Source of the DNA: CAMENZ01 sp041854955
GTDB taxonomy: Bacteria; Bacillota; Clostridia; Peptostreptococcales; Anaerovoracaceae
Length of the DNA: 38,973 nt
Assembly (NCBI GenBank): GCA_041854955.1
Contig: JBHADF010000025.1
Location: forward strand, 1 to 38,973
Reading direction: 5' to 3'
A program made the position numbers and the translations under genes. Positions 32,506 to 38,973 of the stretch are shown here, in pieces. Below the pieces are notes generated by a model that made no database searches, had not been told where the DNA came from, and saw nothing but the letters and a program-made list of their open reading frames with translations. Every line of letters begins with the position of its first letter. Position 1 is the stretch's first letter.

Positions 32506-33324
32506 ATGGGAAAAACCGTGATAGAATTTAAAAATGTTACAAAGAGATTCAGGCTTTTCAAGGGGGAAGGCCAGAAGATAAGGTATCTTTTTAACAGCAA
32601 AATAAAATGCAAGAAAAAGGTGGCCGTAGACCAAGTATCCTTCAAAATCACCGAAGGGGAGAGAGTGGCCATCTTGGGTGAAAACGGTGCGGGAAAGACT
32701 ACCATCCTGAAGATGATAAACGGAGTTACCTTTCCGACGGAAGGGGATATAAAGGTTCGCGGCAATGTCTGTGCTATACAGGAGCTTCAGGCAGGCTTCG
32801 AACAGGACTTTACCGGCCGGGAAAACATAGAATTCCGATGCCAGCTTTACGGAATAAAGCGAGAAGATGTGAAGGCCATGGAGGAAGAAATCGTGGATTT
32901 TGCACAGCTGGGAGTGTATATAGACCAGCCGGTGCGAACCTATTCCAACGGCATGAAGCTGAAGCTGGGCTTTGCCATAAATGTGCATATCGAGCCGGAC
33001 ATCGTCATAGCTGATGAGGTTTTAAGCGTAGGCGACGGCAAGTTTAAGAAGAAATGCTTGGAAAAGATAAGGGAACTGACTCAGGAAAAGGGAGCAACCT
33101 TCCTCTTCGTGAGCCACGCCACATCCTTAGCCAAGAAGTTCTGCAACAGGGGTATTTTACTGGAAAAGGGGAAGATAATTTTCGACGGACCCATCGAGGA
33201 GGCCGTAGAAAATTACAAGTCAAAAACAAAGGGAAAGGCGGAAAAAACCGCGGAAGAAGCTTCCGAGGATTTGCCCCTGCCTATTCCTGAAGAAAATGAA
33301 GACAGATATGGGGAGATGTTTTGA
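32506..33324 (+). CDS. ABC polysaccharide/teichoic acid export ATPase (TagH-like)
   Basis: This 272-residue ATPase energises the permease upstream. Walker A GENGAGKTT, signature YSNGMKLKLGFA and Walker B DIVIADEVLSVGDGKF are intact. The sequence FKNVTKRFRLFKGEGQKIR at the start and the LSVGD ending of Walker B are typical of TagH/Wzt. The C-terminal part is a short charged acidic tail rather than a carbohydrate-binding domain of the Wzt O9a type, so export is likely not gated by a polymer end cap. Confidence 0.92.
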   Translation: MGKTVIEFKNVTKRFRLFKGEGQKIRYLFNSKIKCKKKVAVDQVSFKITEGERVAILGENGAGKTTILKMINGVTFPTEGDIKVRGNVCAIQELQAGFEQDFTGRENIEFRCQLYGIKREDVKAMEEEIVDFAQLGVYIDQPVRTYSNGMKLKLGFAINVHIEPDIVIADEVLSVGDGKFKKKCLEKIRELTQEKGATFLFVSHATSLAKKFCNRGILLEKGKIIFDGPIEEAVENYKSKTKGKAEKTAEEASEDLPLPIPEENEDRYGEMF

Positions 33325-33326
33325 GA

Positions 33327-34721
33327 ATGAGAAAGAATAAGCATGACAGCGATTGGCAGATAGGCTCTGTAAGGCCTGCACCCAAAGGATTGCGGGGTGT
33401 AATGAGAAAGATTAAGAACTGGCCGATCTGGATGAACATTAAGTATATGAAGACCTGGAAGAAGCTTTTAGCACTACTTTTGATAGTGATTCTTCTTGGG
33501 GTGGGCATCATAGGAACCATGGCTTTCAGCTATTTGAACAATGCGGTGACGGAAATGCAGATGCCTATTGCGGAGGACTATGACCTGTCCCTGACACCGG
33601 TAGAAGGCTTTATAAACATCCTTCTTTTAGGTGTGGACAGCCGTAACATGGAAAACATCAAGGGAACCCGAAGCGACATGATAATGATTGCCAGCATAAA
33701 CACGGAGACCTATGATGTAACCCTAACCTCGGTTTACAGAGATACCTTCCTGAAATTGGGAGACACCTCCACCTACGACAAGATTACACATGCCTGCGTT
33801 TACGGAGGTCCGGAGCTGACTATCAAGTCTCTCAACCAGGCCTTGGACATAGATATATCCACCTACGCTCTCGTTAATTTCAAGGGTGTAGCCAATATAG
33901 TAGATGCCGTAGGAGGAATTACGGTAGATGTTCAGCCCAGGGAAATAAATCAGCTGAACAAGTACACCAAGCAGACGGCCAGAAATATAGGCCAGAAGGA
34001 GTATAACCTGGTTAAGGCTCCCGGCGTCCAGACCTTGCAAGGCGTTCAGGCTGTTTCCTACGGAAGAATAAGAAAGGGAGTAGGCGACGATTTCAAGCGT
34101 ACAGAGCGTATGAGAATCGTGGTTTCCAAAGTAGTTGAAAAGCTGAAAAAGATGTCCTTCGGAGACGTTAAGAAAATCATAGATATGATGGTTCCTCAGG
34201 TTAAGACGAATCTGAGCATGAATGATATCTTGGCTTTAGGTGTAAAGCTTCCTAAATACAATATCAACTCGGGAAGCGGCTGGCCCTATAAGTGGACCTC
34301 CGGCTACCTGAATAAGACATCCTACATATTCCCGTCAAACTTGGCGGTAAATGCGGTGGAATTCCACAAGCAGGTATTCGGCAACGAAACCTACACGGCA
34401 TCATCCTTAATAAGCTCCATGAGCAGTGAAATTGCAAGCAGAATAAGCGCTGCCAGAGCATCCAACCAGCTACAGGGTGAAAAGAAGGGCGACAGCACGG
34501 GAGGCAAGGAGCCTCAAACGCCGGAGCAGCCCAAGGATGATGATGAAGATGTAAACACGGATATAGATAATCCGGAAGTGCCTACAGAGCCGGAAAATCC
34601 GACTACCCCTACGGATCCCGTTGACCCGGAAAATGGGGGCGGTACTGAAAATCCCGGCGGCGGAAATACGGGAGGTGACCCTTCACAAGGCACCTCGGAC
34701 GGTACCGGAGCCGGCAGATAA
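33327..34721 (+). CDS. LytR-CpsA-Psr family cell-wall polymer ligase
   Basis: This 464-residue membrane protein attaches anionic polymers to peptidoglycan. A basic cytoplasmic N-terminus precedes one membrane helix (about 48-70), followed by the LCP domain with LLLGVDSR, GTRSDMIMIASI, SVYRDTFL and RIRKGVGDDFKRTERMR carrying the phosphate-binding Arg residues. A Pro/Thr/Gly/Asp-rich tail of about 75 residues probably spans the wall. I chose ATG 33327; a TTG at 33321 overlapping the TagH stop is also possible, and the GGGGAGA site at 33311-33317 allows either. It is the last gene of the polymer cluster. Confidence 0.9.
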   Translation: MRKNKHDSDWQIGSVRPAPKGLRGVMRKIKNWPIWMNIKYMKTWKKLLALLLIVILLGVGIIGTMAFSYLNNAVTEMQMPIAEDYDLSLTPVEGFINILLLGVDSRNMENIKGTRSDMIMIASINTETYDVTLTSVYRDTFLKLGDTSTYDKITHACVYGGPELTIKSLNQALDIDISTYALVNFKGVANIVDAVGGITVDVQPREINQLNKYTKQTARNIGQKEYNLVKAPGVQTLQGVQAVSYGRIRKGVGDDFKRTERMRIVVSKVVEKLKKMSFGDVKKIIDMMVPQVKTNLSMNDILALGVKLPKYNINSGSGWPYKWTSGYLNKTSYIFPSNLAVNAVEFHKQVFGNETYTASSLISSMSSEIASRISAARASNQLQGEKKGDSTGGKEPQTPEQPKDDDEDVNTDIDNPEVPTEPENPTTPTDPVDPENGGGTENPGGGNTGGDPSQGTSDGTGAGR

Positions 34722-34758
34722 ATTCCGGATGAAGCAAGACTTAACATTAAAGAATAAA

Positions 34759-34777
34759 AAATTCTCTCAGAGAATTT
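34759..34777. promoter_or_regulatory. Perfect palindrome in the thrS leader
   Basis: AAATTCTCT and AGAGAATTT flank one central C, 23 bases before the thrS start. It may be an operator or a small RNA hairpin. No T-box antiterminator or specifier motif is seen in the 79-base gap. Confidence 0.45.
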
Positions 34778-34800
34778 ATGGAAAATAAGAGGTAACAGAT

Positions 34801-36546
34801 ATGGCGAAAGAAAAATTAAACTGGGATGATGAATATATAAGAGGAGCCTACAGACATACGGCTTCTCACATAATGGCGCAGGCCATAAAGAACCTGTGGC
34901 CCGACACTAAGCTGGCCATAGGCCCTTCCATAGAAAACGGCTTCTACTATGACCTGGATTCGGAGCACAGATTCATGGAAGAGGATTTTATGAAAATCCA
35001 GAAGGAAATGAAGAAGATTGTACAGGCCAACTACCCTATGGAAAGATTTGAGCTGCCCAGAGAAGAAGCTATCAAGTACATGGAGGATAAAAAGGAGCCC
35101 TACAAGGTGGAGCTCATCAGAGATTTGCCGGAGGACGAGATTATTTCCTTCTATAAGCAGGGAGATTTTGTGGACCTCTGTGCAGGACCACACATGGAAT
35201 CCACAGGAAAGATAAAGGCATTCAAGCTTATGTCCGTAGCAGGAGCCTATTGGAGAGGCGATTCCGACAGACAGATGCTCCAGAGAATTTACGCCACAGC
35301 TTTCCCCACTCAGGAAGAGCTGGACGAATACATAGAAAAGCTGGAAGAAGCCAAAAAGAGAGACCACAGAAAGATAGGCAAGGAAATGGACCTTTTCATG
35401 ATAACTGACGAAGGCCCCGGTTTCCCCTTCTTCCTGCCGAAGGGAATGATAATCAGAAATGAGCTGGAAGCCTTCTGGAGAGAAATCCACAGAGAAAAGG
35501 GCTACGAGGAAATCAAGACTCCCCTCATTCTCAATGAGCAGCTCTGGAGAACCTCCGGACACTGGGACCACTATAAGGACAACATGTATTTTACAAAGAT
35601 AGATGATGGCGATTACGCTATCAAGCCTATGAACTGCCCCGGCTCCATGCTGGTGTACAAGCGCAAAATGTGGTCCTACAGAGATTTCCCCGTGAGATGC
35701 GGAGAACTCGGTCAGGTACACAGACACGAGCTTTCGGGAGCCCTTCACGGACTCATGAGAGTAAGAACCTTCACTCAGGACGATGCTCATATATTCATGC
35801 TGCCTGAACAGGTTCAGGAGGAAATAATAGGAGTTGCAAAGCTTTGCGACTATGTATATAAGATGTTCGGCTTTGAATATCATGTGGAGCTTTCCACAAG
35901 ACCTGCCGATTCCATGGGAACCGACGAAGAATGGGCTATGGCTGAGGGTGCTCTCAAGGCAGCTATCGAGGCTATGAATGTGCCCTATGTCATAAACGAA
36001 GGCGACGGTGCCTTCTACGGACCTAAGCTGGACTTCCACCTGAAGGATTCCATAGGCAGAACTTGGCAGTGCGGAACTATCCAGCTGGATATGCAGATGC
36101 CTCAGCGCTTCGACCTGACTTACGTAGGCTCAGACGGCGAAAAGCACAGACCTATCATGATTCACAGAGTAATCTTCGGTTCCATAGAAAGATTTATCGG
36201 AATTCTCACAGAACACTGTGCGGGAAAATATCCTCTTTGGTTGGCACCGGTACAGGTTAAGCTCTTAACCGTTACGGAGAAATTCGCCGACTATGCAAAA
36301 GAGGTTGCCGGAAAGCTGGAAGCTGAAGGCTTCAGAGTGGAGCTGGACATAAGAAACGAAAAGATCGGCTACAAGCTTCGTGAAGCAAGAAACGCAAGAG
36401 ACAGCTATATCTGCGTAATCGGAGAAAAGGAAGTGGAAGCTGGAACTCTGACGGTGAGATCCTCCAAGGCCGGCGAGCTGGGAGAAATGACCGTGGCAGA
36501 TTTCGTGGCCAAGCTTTCCGAAGAAATAAGAACAAAGGCTATGTAA
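34801..36546 (+). CDS. thrS: Threonyl-tRNA synthetase without TGS domain
   Basis: This 581-residue enzyme charges tRNA-Thr. The editing domain starts at once with HTASH (His19, His23) and has Cys127 and His131 (LCAGPHMEST). The catalytic domain has the zinc ligands Cys279 (MNCPGS), His330 (DDAHIF) and the later MIHRV, and class II motifs. The C-terminal anticodon-binding domain is complete. Compared with the usual length of about 640, the missing part is the N-terminal TGS (N1) domain of about 60 residues. ATG 34801 has AGAGG in front and no upstream extension is open. It is followed by a terminator. Confidence 0.95.
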   Translation: MAKEKLNWDDEYIRGAYRHTASHIMAQAIKNLWPDTKLAIGPSIENGFYYDLDSEHRFMEEDFMKIQKEMKKIVQANYPMERFELPREEAIKYMEDKKEPYKVELIRDLPEDEIISFYKQGDFVDLCAGPHMESTGKIKAFKLMSVAGAYWRGDSDRQMLQRIYATAFPTQEELDEYIEKLEEAKKRDHRKIGKEMDLFMITDEGPGFPFFLPKGMIIRNELEAFWREIHREKGYEEIKTPLILNEQLWRTSGHWDHYKDNMYFTKIDDGDYAIKPMNCPGSMLVYKRKMWSYRDFPVRCGELGQVHRHELSGALHGLMRVRTFTQDDAHIFMLPEQVQEEIIGVAKLCDYVYKMFGFEYHVELSTRPADSMGTDEEWAMAEGALKAAIEAMNVPYVINEGDGAFYGPKLDFHLKDSIGRTWQCGTIQLDMQMPQRFDLTYVGSDGEKHRPIMIHRVIFGSIERFIGILTEHCAGKYPLWLAPVQVKLLTVTEKFADYAKEVAGKLEAEGFRVELDIRNEKIGYKLREARNARDSYICVIGEKEVEAGTLTVRSSKAGELGEMTVADFVAKLSEEIRTKAM

Positions 36547-36553
36547 GCATATT

Positions 36554-36581
36554 AAAAAGCAGGAGAAACCTCCTGCTTTTT
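36554..36581. terminator. Bidirectional terminator after thrS
   Basis: AAAAAGCAGGAG and CTCCTGCTTTTT pair across an AAAC loop; the A and T runs on both sides let it end thrS and the converging rhodanese gene. Confidence 0.92.
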
Positions 36582-36624
36582 GTGTGCGGTGGGATTGCGG
36601 GTTATAGGGACCGGCCCCAAATTC

Positions 36625-37038
36625 TTAATCCGTAACGATTTCGCCGGTCCAATCGATTATGCCGCCAAACTCGATGATATTGGTATATCCCAGGTCGGCC
36701 AGCTTGCCGGCGGCCTGTTTGCTTCTATTGCCGCTTCTGCAATATACGAAAATGAGCTGGTCCTTATCGGGAAGTTCAGCTATTTCATCAGTACCTATAT
36801 CCTCGTTGGGGATATTTATGGCATCCTTTATATGACCGCTTTGAAACTCTTCGGGAGTTCTCACATCCAGGATGATGAAATCTGAAGACTCATCCATCAT
36901 GTTGGTGGCTTCTTCAGAAGAAATCTGGGTGTAGCCGGACACTGGAGAATCGCTCGCCGGGGAATCGCTGTTGCCACAGGCGGAAAGCACTACCAAAAGG
37001 AAGAGAACGAAGAGCAAAGCCGTAATTTTTTTATTCAT
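36625..37038 (-). CDS. Rhodanese-domain lipoprotein
   Basis: This 137-residue exported lipoprotein has a signal peptide with lipobox LSAC (lipidated Cys21), a short Ser/Asp/Pro linker and one rhodanese domain (about 38-137). Visible are LDVRTPEEFQSGHIKDAINIP and the active-site loop YCRSGNRS with Cys100. It should carry or transfer sulfane sulfur, or act in thiol chemistry, at the outer face of the membrane. GGAGG sits 7 bases before the start. It stands alone between two converging or unrelated units. Confidence 0.92.
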   Translation of the reverse strand: MNKKITALLFVLFLLVVLSACGNSDSPASDSPVSGYTQISSEEATNMMDESSDFIILDVRTPEEFQSGHIKDAINIPNEDIGTDEIAELPDKDQLIFVYCRSGNRSKQAAGKLADLGYTNIIEFGGIIDWTGEIVTD

Positions 37039-37091
37039 TATTTTACCTCCGAGACATAAAATATCTTATTTTAACTATTATATACTTATGG

Positions 37092-37119
37092 AAAATAAAA
37101 AACCGTGACAAACTCACGG
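37092..37119 (-). terminator. Minus-strand terminator upstream of the rhodanese gene
   Basis: On the minus strand CCGTGA pairs with TCACGG around GTTTG and is followed by TTTTTTATTTT. No minus-strand gene lies to its right within the window, so it either insulates the rhodanese gene or ends an unseen short transcript. Confidence 0.6.
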
Positions 37120-37208
37120 GGGAATCTTTGGATGGGAGTACAACTTGGCCAAATATGCCTAAGGGACCTTGAATGTAACGGTGGTGCGGACCAAAGCCTG
37201 GACATATA

Positions 37209-37245
37209 TGTGGGGAAAACGCCGAGAAGTGGCTAATTCCCCACA
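37209..37245. repeat. Imperfect palindrome, cluster 3, copy a
   Basis: A 37-bp unit with arms TGTGGGGAA and TTCCCCACA (9 bp, perfect), the shared centre motif GAGAAGT, and further outer arms GGACAT (37200) and ATGTCC (37252). Confidence 0.78.
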
Positions 37246-37288
37246 GTCCGAATGTCCAAGATGACTATCCGGAGCCGCCAACCTGCCA

Positions 37289-37335
37289 AAAACTGTGGGG
37301 AAAAAGCTCAGAAGTGCTCGGTCCCCCACAGTTTT
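37289..37335. repeat. Imperfect palindrome, cluster 3, copy b
   Basis: The 37-bp core 37294-37330 has the centre motif CAGAAGT. With locus-specific extensions the arms become AAAACTGTGGGG and CCCCACAGTTTT (12 bp, perfect). Confidence 0.8.
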
Positions 37336-37373
37336 GCCTCCAATTTTAGTTTATCGGTATGCCATAAATTAAG

Positions 37374-37420
37374 AATACTGTGGTGAAATGGTCGAGAAGT
37401 AACCGATTCCCCACAGTATT
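37374..37420. repeat. Imperfect palindrome, cluster 3, copy c
   Basis: The core 37379/37380-37416 has the centre GAGAAGT. The arms extend to 14 bp, AATACTGTGGTGAA and TTCCCCACAGTATT, with one T opposite G's partner that still allows a G-U pair in RNA. The open frame of the sortase begins inside this unit. The stretch 37120-37373 holds no supportable gene. Confidence 0.8.
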
Positions 37421-37973
37421 AGCCTTGAGGCCTCATTACAGCTACTTGAAAATAGGAGATGATATATTTAAGTTTTTCTATGATATTTCTAACCTAAAAA
37501 AAGAGAATCCTGATGTAATTGGATGGATCATCATTCCGGGTACAGAAATTGACTATCCGGTGCTTTTTGGTGAAAATAACTCGTATTATCTTAATAGGAC
37601 ATGGAATAAAAAAATAAGCTATATAGGATCTATTTTTGTAGACTATAGGGTAAGCCTTGACTTTAAGGATGATATGAGCATAATTTATGGCCACAATCTT
37701 AAAAATAAAGATATGTTTAGCGTGCTTCTTAAGTATAAAGACGAGAGTTTTCTTAGGCAGCATAAAAAGTTATATGTATCCGGGGGAAATTTTATAGTAG
37801 AATATGAAGTGACCAATGCAAGGAAGGAAAATGTAGGCGCGGACATTTTTAAGCTAAAAGTAAAATCTAATCCGGAGATGTTAGTGCTTTCAACCTGCAC
37901 AGGAGATGGGCATGATACCAGATGGATAGTTATATGTAAAAAAATAAGAGGATATTTTAACATAGGTGTTTGA
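37380..37973 (+). CDS. Class B sortase, N-terminally truncated (probable pseudogene)
   Basis: The frame encodes a sortase B catalytic domain: NPDVIGWIIIPGTEIDYPVL, the catalytic His in IIYGHNL, Cys in LSTCTG and Arg in TRWIV are all present. The normal N-terminal signal/membrane anchor is missing. The first 14 codons from GTG 37380 come from palindrome copy c and have no sortase character; homology begins near residue 25. There is no ribosome binding site before any of the possible starts. It is AT-rich compared with the operons to the left. It is probably a decayed gene, or a soluble domain if translated. Confidence 0.7.
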   Translation: MVKWSRSNRFPTVLALRPHYSYLKIGDDIFKFFYDISNLKKENPDVIGWIIIPGTEIDYPVLFGENNSYYLNRTWNKKISYIGSIFVDYRVSLDFKDDMSIIYGHNLKNKDMFSVLLKYKDESFLRQHKKLYVSGGNFIVEYEVTNARKENVGADIFKLKVKSNPEMLVLSTCTGDGHDTRWIVICKKIRGYFNIGV

Positions 37974-37998
37974 CCCATACGCACTTAATGCGTATAAT
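37970..37998 (+). promoter_or_regulatory. Promoter of the hicA-hicB locus
   Basis: TTGACC, 17 bases, TATAAT: near-consensus promoter starting at the sortase stop codon, 24 bases before the hicA start. Confidence 0.8.
37977..37995. promoter_or_regulatory. Operator palindrome in the hic promoter
   Basis: ATACGCA and TGCGTAT (perfect 7-bp arms, 5-base spacer CTTAA) fill the promoter spacer and touch the -10 element. HicB antitoxins repress their own promoters, so this is the likely HicB site. Confidence 0.7.
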
Positions 37999-38021
37999 AT
38001 AACTGTAATTAGGATATATAG

Positions 38022-38194
38022 ATGAAAACTAAGGATTTAATTGAGCTTCTGGAGAAAAATGGCTGGGTCTTTAAGAGGCATGGTGGAAACCATGATATAT
38101 ATGTGAAAGATGGCAAAGAGAGAGCATTGTAAGACATAAGGAAACTGACGAAACCCTTGCTAAGGCCATCATTAAAAGGCGTAATCTCAAGTAA
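38022..38194 (+). pseudogene. hicA: HicA-type toxin gene, frameshifted
   Basis: The first frame reads MKTKDLIELLEKNGWVFKRH with GGNHDIYVKDGKERAL and stops at 38130. The rest of a HicA protein, VRHKETDETLAKAIIKRRNL and a final Lys, continues in another frame from 38129 to the stop at 38192. One missing base near 38127 explains both. HicA is a small double-stranded-RNA-binding-fold mRNA interferase; the catalytic His in RHGGNHD is present but the C-terminal half is out of frame. It is either an inactivated toxin or a sequencing error. Confidence 0.85.
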
Positions 38195-38215
38195 AGAGAA
38201 AGAGGAGGTTTTAGT

Positions 38216-38644
38216 ATGAAGATTAGCTATCCCATCATAATAACACAGGGAGATAAATATAAGGTTGTGTTTATACCGGATTTTAATATAAATACCCAGG
38301 GAAAAGATGTGGCAGATGCTATGCAAATGGCAAGAGATGCTATTGGCATTATGGGTATAGATATGGAGGATGACGGCGAGAAGCTTCCAAAGGCTACTGA
38401 CTTAAGAAATATAGAAAGGGAAAAGGAAGATGATATCCTCACTTTAGTGGATGTGGACTTTACGGAATATAGAAGGAAGCATGACTTAAGAAGTGTAAAG
38501 AAGAACTGCACTATTCCCTCTTGGCTTAATTTTGAAGCTGAAAAGGCCGGGCTTAATTTTTCAGCCGTTCTTCAGGAAGCCTTAAAAAGTGAGCTTAACT
38601 TCTCTTATAATCCGGAGCTAAGAGAGAGCGTAACTGAAGGTTAA
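38216..38644 (+). CDS. hicB: HicB-type antitoxin
   Basis: This 142-residue protein has the HicB partial RNase H-like domain (MKISYPIIITQGDKYKVVFIPDF, then DVADAMQMARDAIGI) and a C-terminal DNA-binding part of ribbon-helix-helix type (NCTIPSWLNFEAEKAGLNFS). It neutralises HicA and represses the promoter at 37970. A strong GAGGAGG ribosome binding site precedes the start, 21 bases after the hicA stop. The antitoxin frame is intact although the toxin frame is not. Confidence 0.9.
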   Translation: MKISYPIIITQGDKYKVVFIPDFNINTQGKDVADAMQMARDAIGIMGIDMEDDGEKLPKATDLRNIEREKEDDILTLVDVDFTEYRRKHDLRSVKKNCTIPSWLNFEAEKAGLNFSAVLQEALKSELNFSYNPELRESVTEG

Positions 38645-38694
38645 GCATAATAAAAATCAGACTTAGATATTATATTTCTTTATAAAAAGGACTT

Positions 38695-38722
38695 TAGCCA
38701 GGCAGTAAGCCCGGCTATTTTA
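38695..38722 (+). terminator. Weak hairpin terminator after hicB
   Basis: TAGCC pairs with GGCTA, with an inner GG/CC pairing across a mismatch, followed by TTTTAAT. Confidence 0.4.
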
Positions 38723-38753
38723 ATACAAAAAAATTAGGAGGCAAAGATATAAA

Positions 38754-38965
38754 ATGACATATACTACGCATATTATGGGAGGGGTACTTTTAGGGGTACT
38801 CCTTTTAAATTCATTGGGGCTGATAGTAAAACAGCGGTTATAATTTCGGGAGCTGCTGCTATTGGATCCATGGAATTGTTTATACATCCTATAGTAAAAT
38901 GGGCGTATGTAAAAGAATTGGAAAGACAGCAGAAAAGAAAAAAAGAGACGATGTCATTCTACTAA
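38754..38965 (+). pseudogene. Frameshifted small gene with YdjM-like N-terminus
   Basis: AGGAGG at 38735 precedes ATG 38754. The first frame gives MTYTTHIMGGVLLGVLLLNS then stops at 38841 after 29 codons. From 38819 another frame continues with ADSKTAVIISGAAAIGS and then a charged C-terminus to the stop at 38963. The joined start (THxxGG, then GAAAIGS) resembles membrane-bound metal-dependent hydrolases of the YdjM type, but the metal-binding PDIDH motif that should follow is missing. It is probably a broken remnant; the family call is tentative. Confidence 0.45.
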
Positions 38966-38973
38966 AGAAAAAA

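Noticed and set aside
34722..34800. T-box riboswitch before thrS
   Set aside because: The gap is too short and no specifier loop or conserved antiterminator bulge is visible; only a short palindrome is present.
34816..36039. A 407-residue minus-strand open frame opposite thrS
   Set aside because: It is the antisense shadow of a clear ThrRS gene and shows no protein features of its own.

Overview
The window looks like chromosome from a monoderm anaerobic Firmicute of the class Clostridia. The signs are strong AGGAGG-type ribosome binding sites, heavy use of the AUA codon, fatty-acid synthesis with FabK as enoyl reductase, a type III pantothenate kinase with an ECF transporter, and a teichoic-acid-type export system. 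The family cannot be fixed from the sequence alone. Nearly all genes are on the + strand and packed into operons with 4-bp or short overlaps.

Region 1 (1-11827) is the distal part of a type IV pilus operon. It runs: major pilin (5' end cut by the window), an attenuator-like hairpin, three minor pilins, PilM, PilN, PilO, a polytopic membrane protein, a PRC-barrel tail-anchored protein, prepilin peptidase PilD and extension ATPase PilB. PilC and PilT are not seen. Two minor pilins are modular: one carries a von Willebrand A domain with a complete MIDAS, the other an Ig-like module and a probable LamG/concanavalin-type lectin module.

Region 2 (11828-12552) is non-coding. It holds about 38-bp imperfect palindromes, a 35-bp relic of a fabK gene, eight 26-bp GC-rich tandem repeats, then a consensus promoter and an AT-rich palindromic operator.

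Region 3 (12553-22968) is one fatty-acid synthesis operon: acpP-accB-accC-accD-accA-fabH-fabK-(second FabK/NMO-like flavoprotein)-fabD-fabG-fabF-fabZ. A MarR regulator with its own promoter follows. AccD lacks the usual zinc ribbon.

Region 4 (23131-25652) has maf and mscL, then a minus-strand pair encoding an ECF S component and CoaX. This suggests pantothenate uptake coupled to its phosphorylation, feeding CoA and ACP maturation.

Region 5 (25653-26350) has a second palindrome cluster with different arms and a 40-aa membrane peptide with its own promoter and operator-like palindrome.

Region 6 (26495-34721) is a cell-surface polymer cluster: TagB/TagF-like glycerophosphotransferase, sugar-transfer-associated ATP-grasp protein, nucleotidyltransferase, tandem ATP-grasp protein, TagG/TagH-type ABC exporter and an LCP ligase. 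It looks like synthesis, modification, export and wall attachment of a phosphopolyol-type polymer.

Region 7 (34801-37038) has a threonyl-tRNA synthetase without the TGS domain and a minus-strand rhodanese lipoprotein.

Region 8 (37039-38973) is AT-rich and decaying. It has a third palindrome cluster with covarying arms, a sortase B whose N-terminus ends in a palindrome, a frameshifted hicA with intact hicB and promoter/operator, and another frameshifted small gene. It looks like an accessory region.
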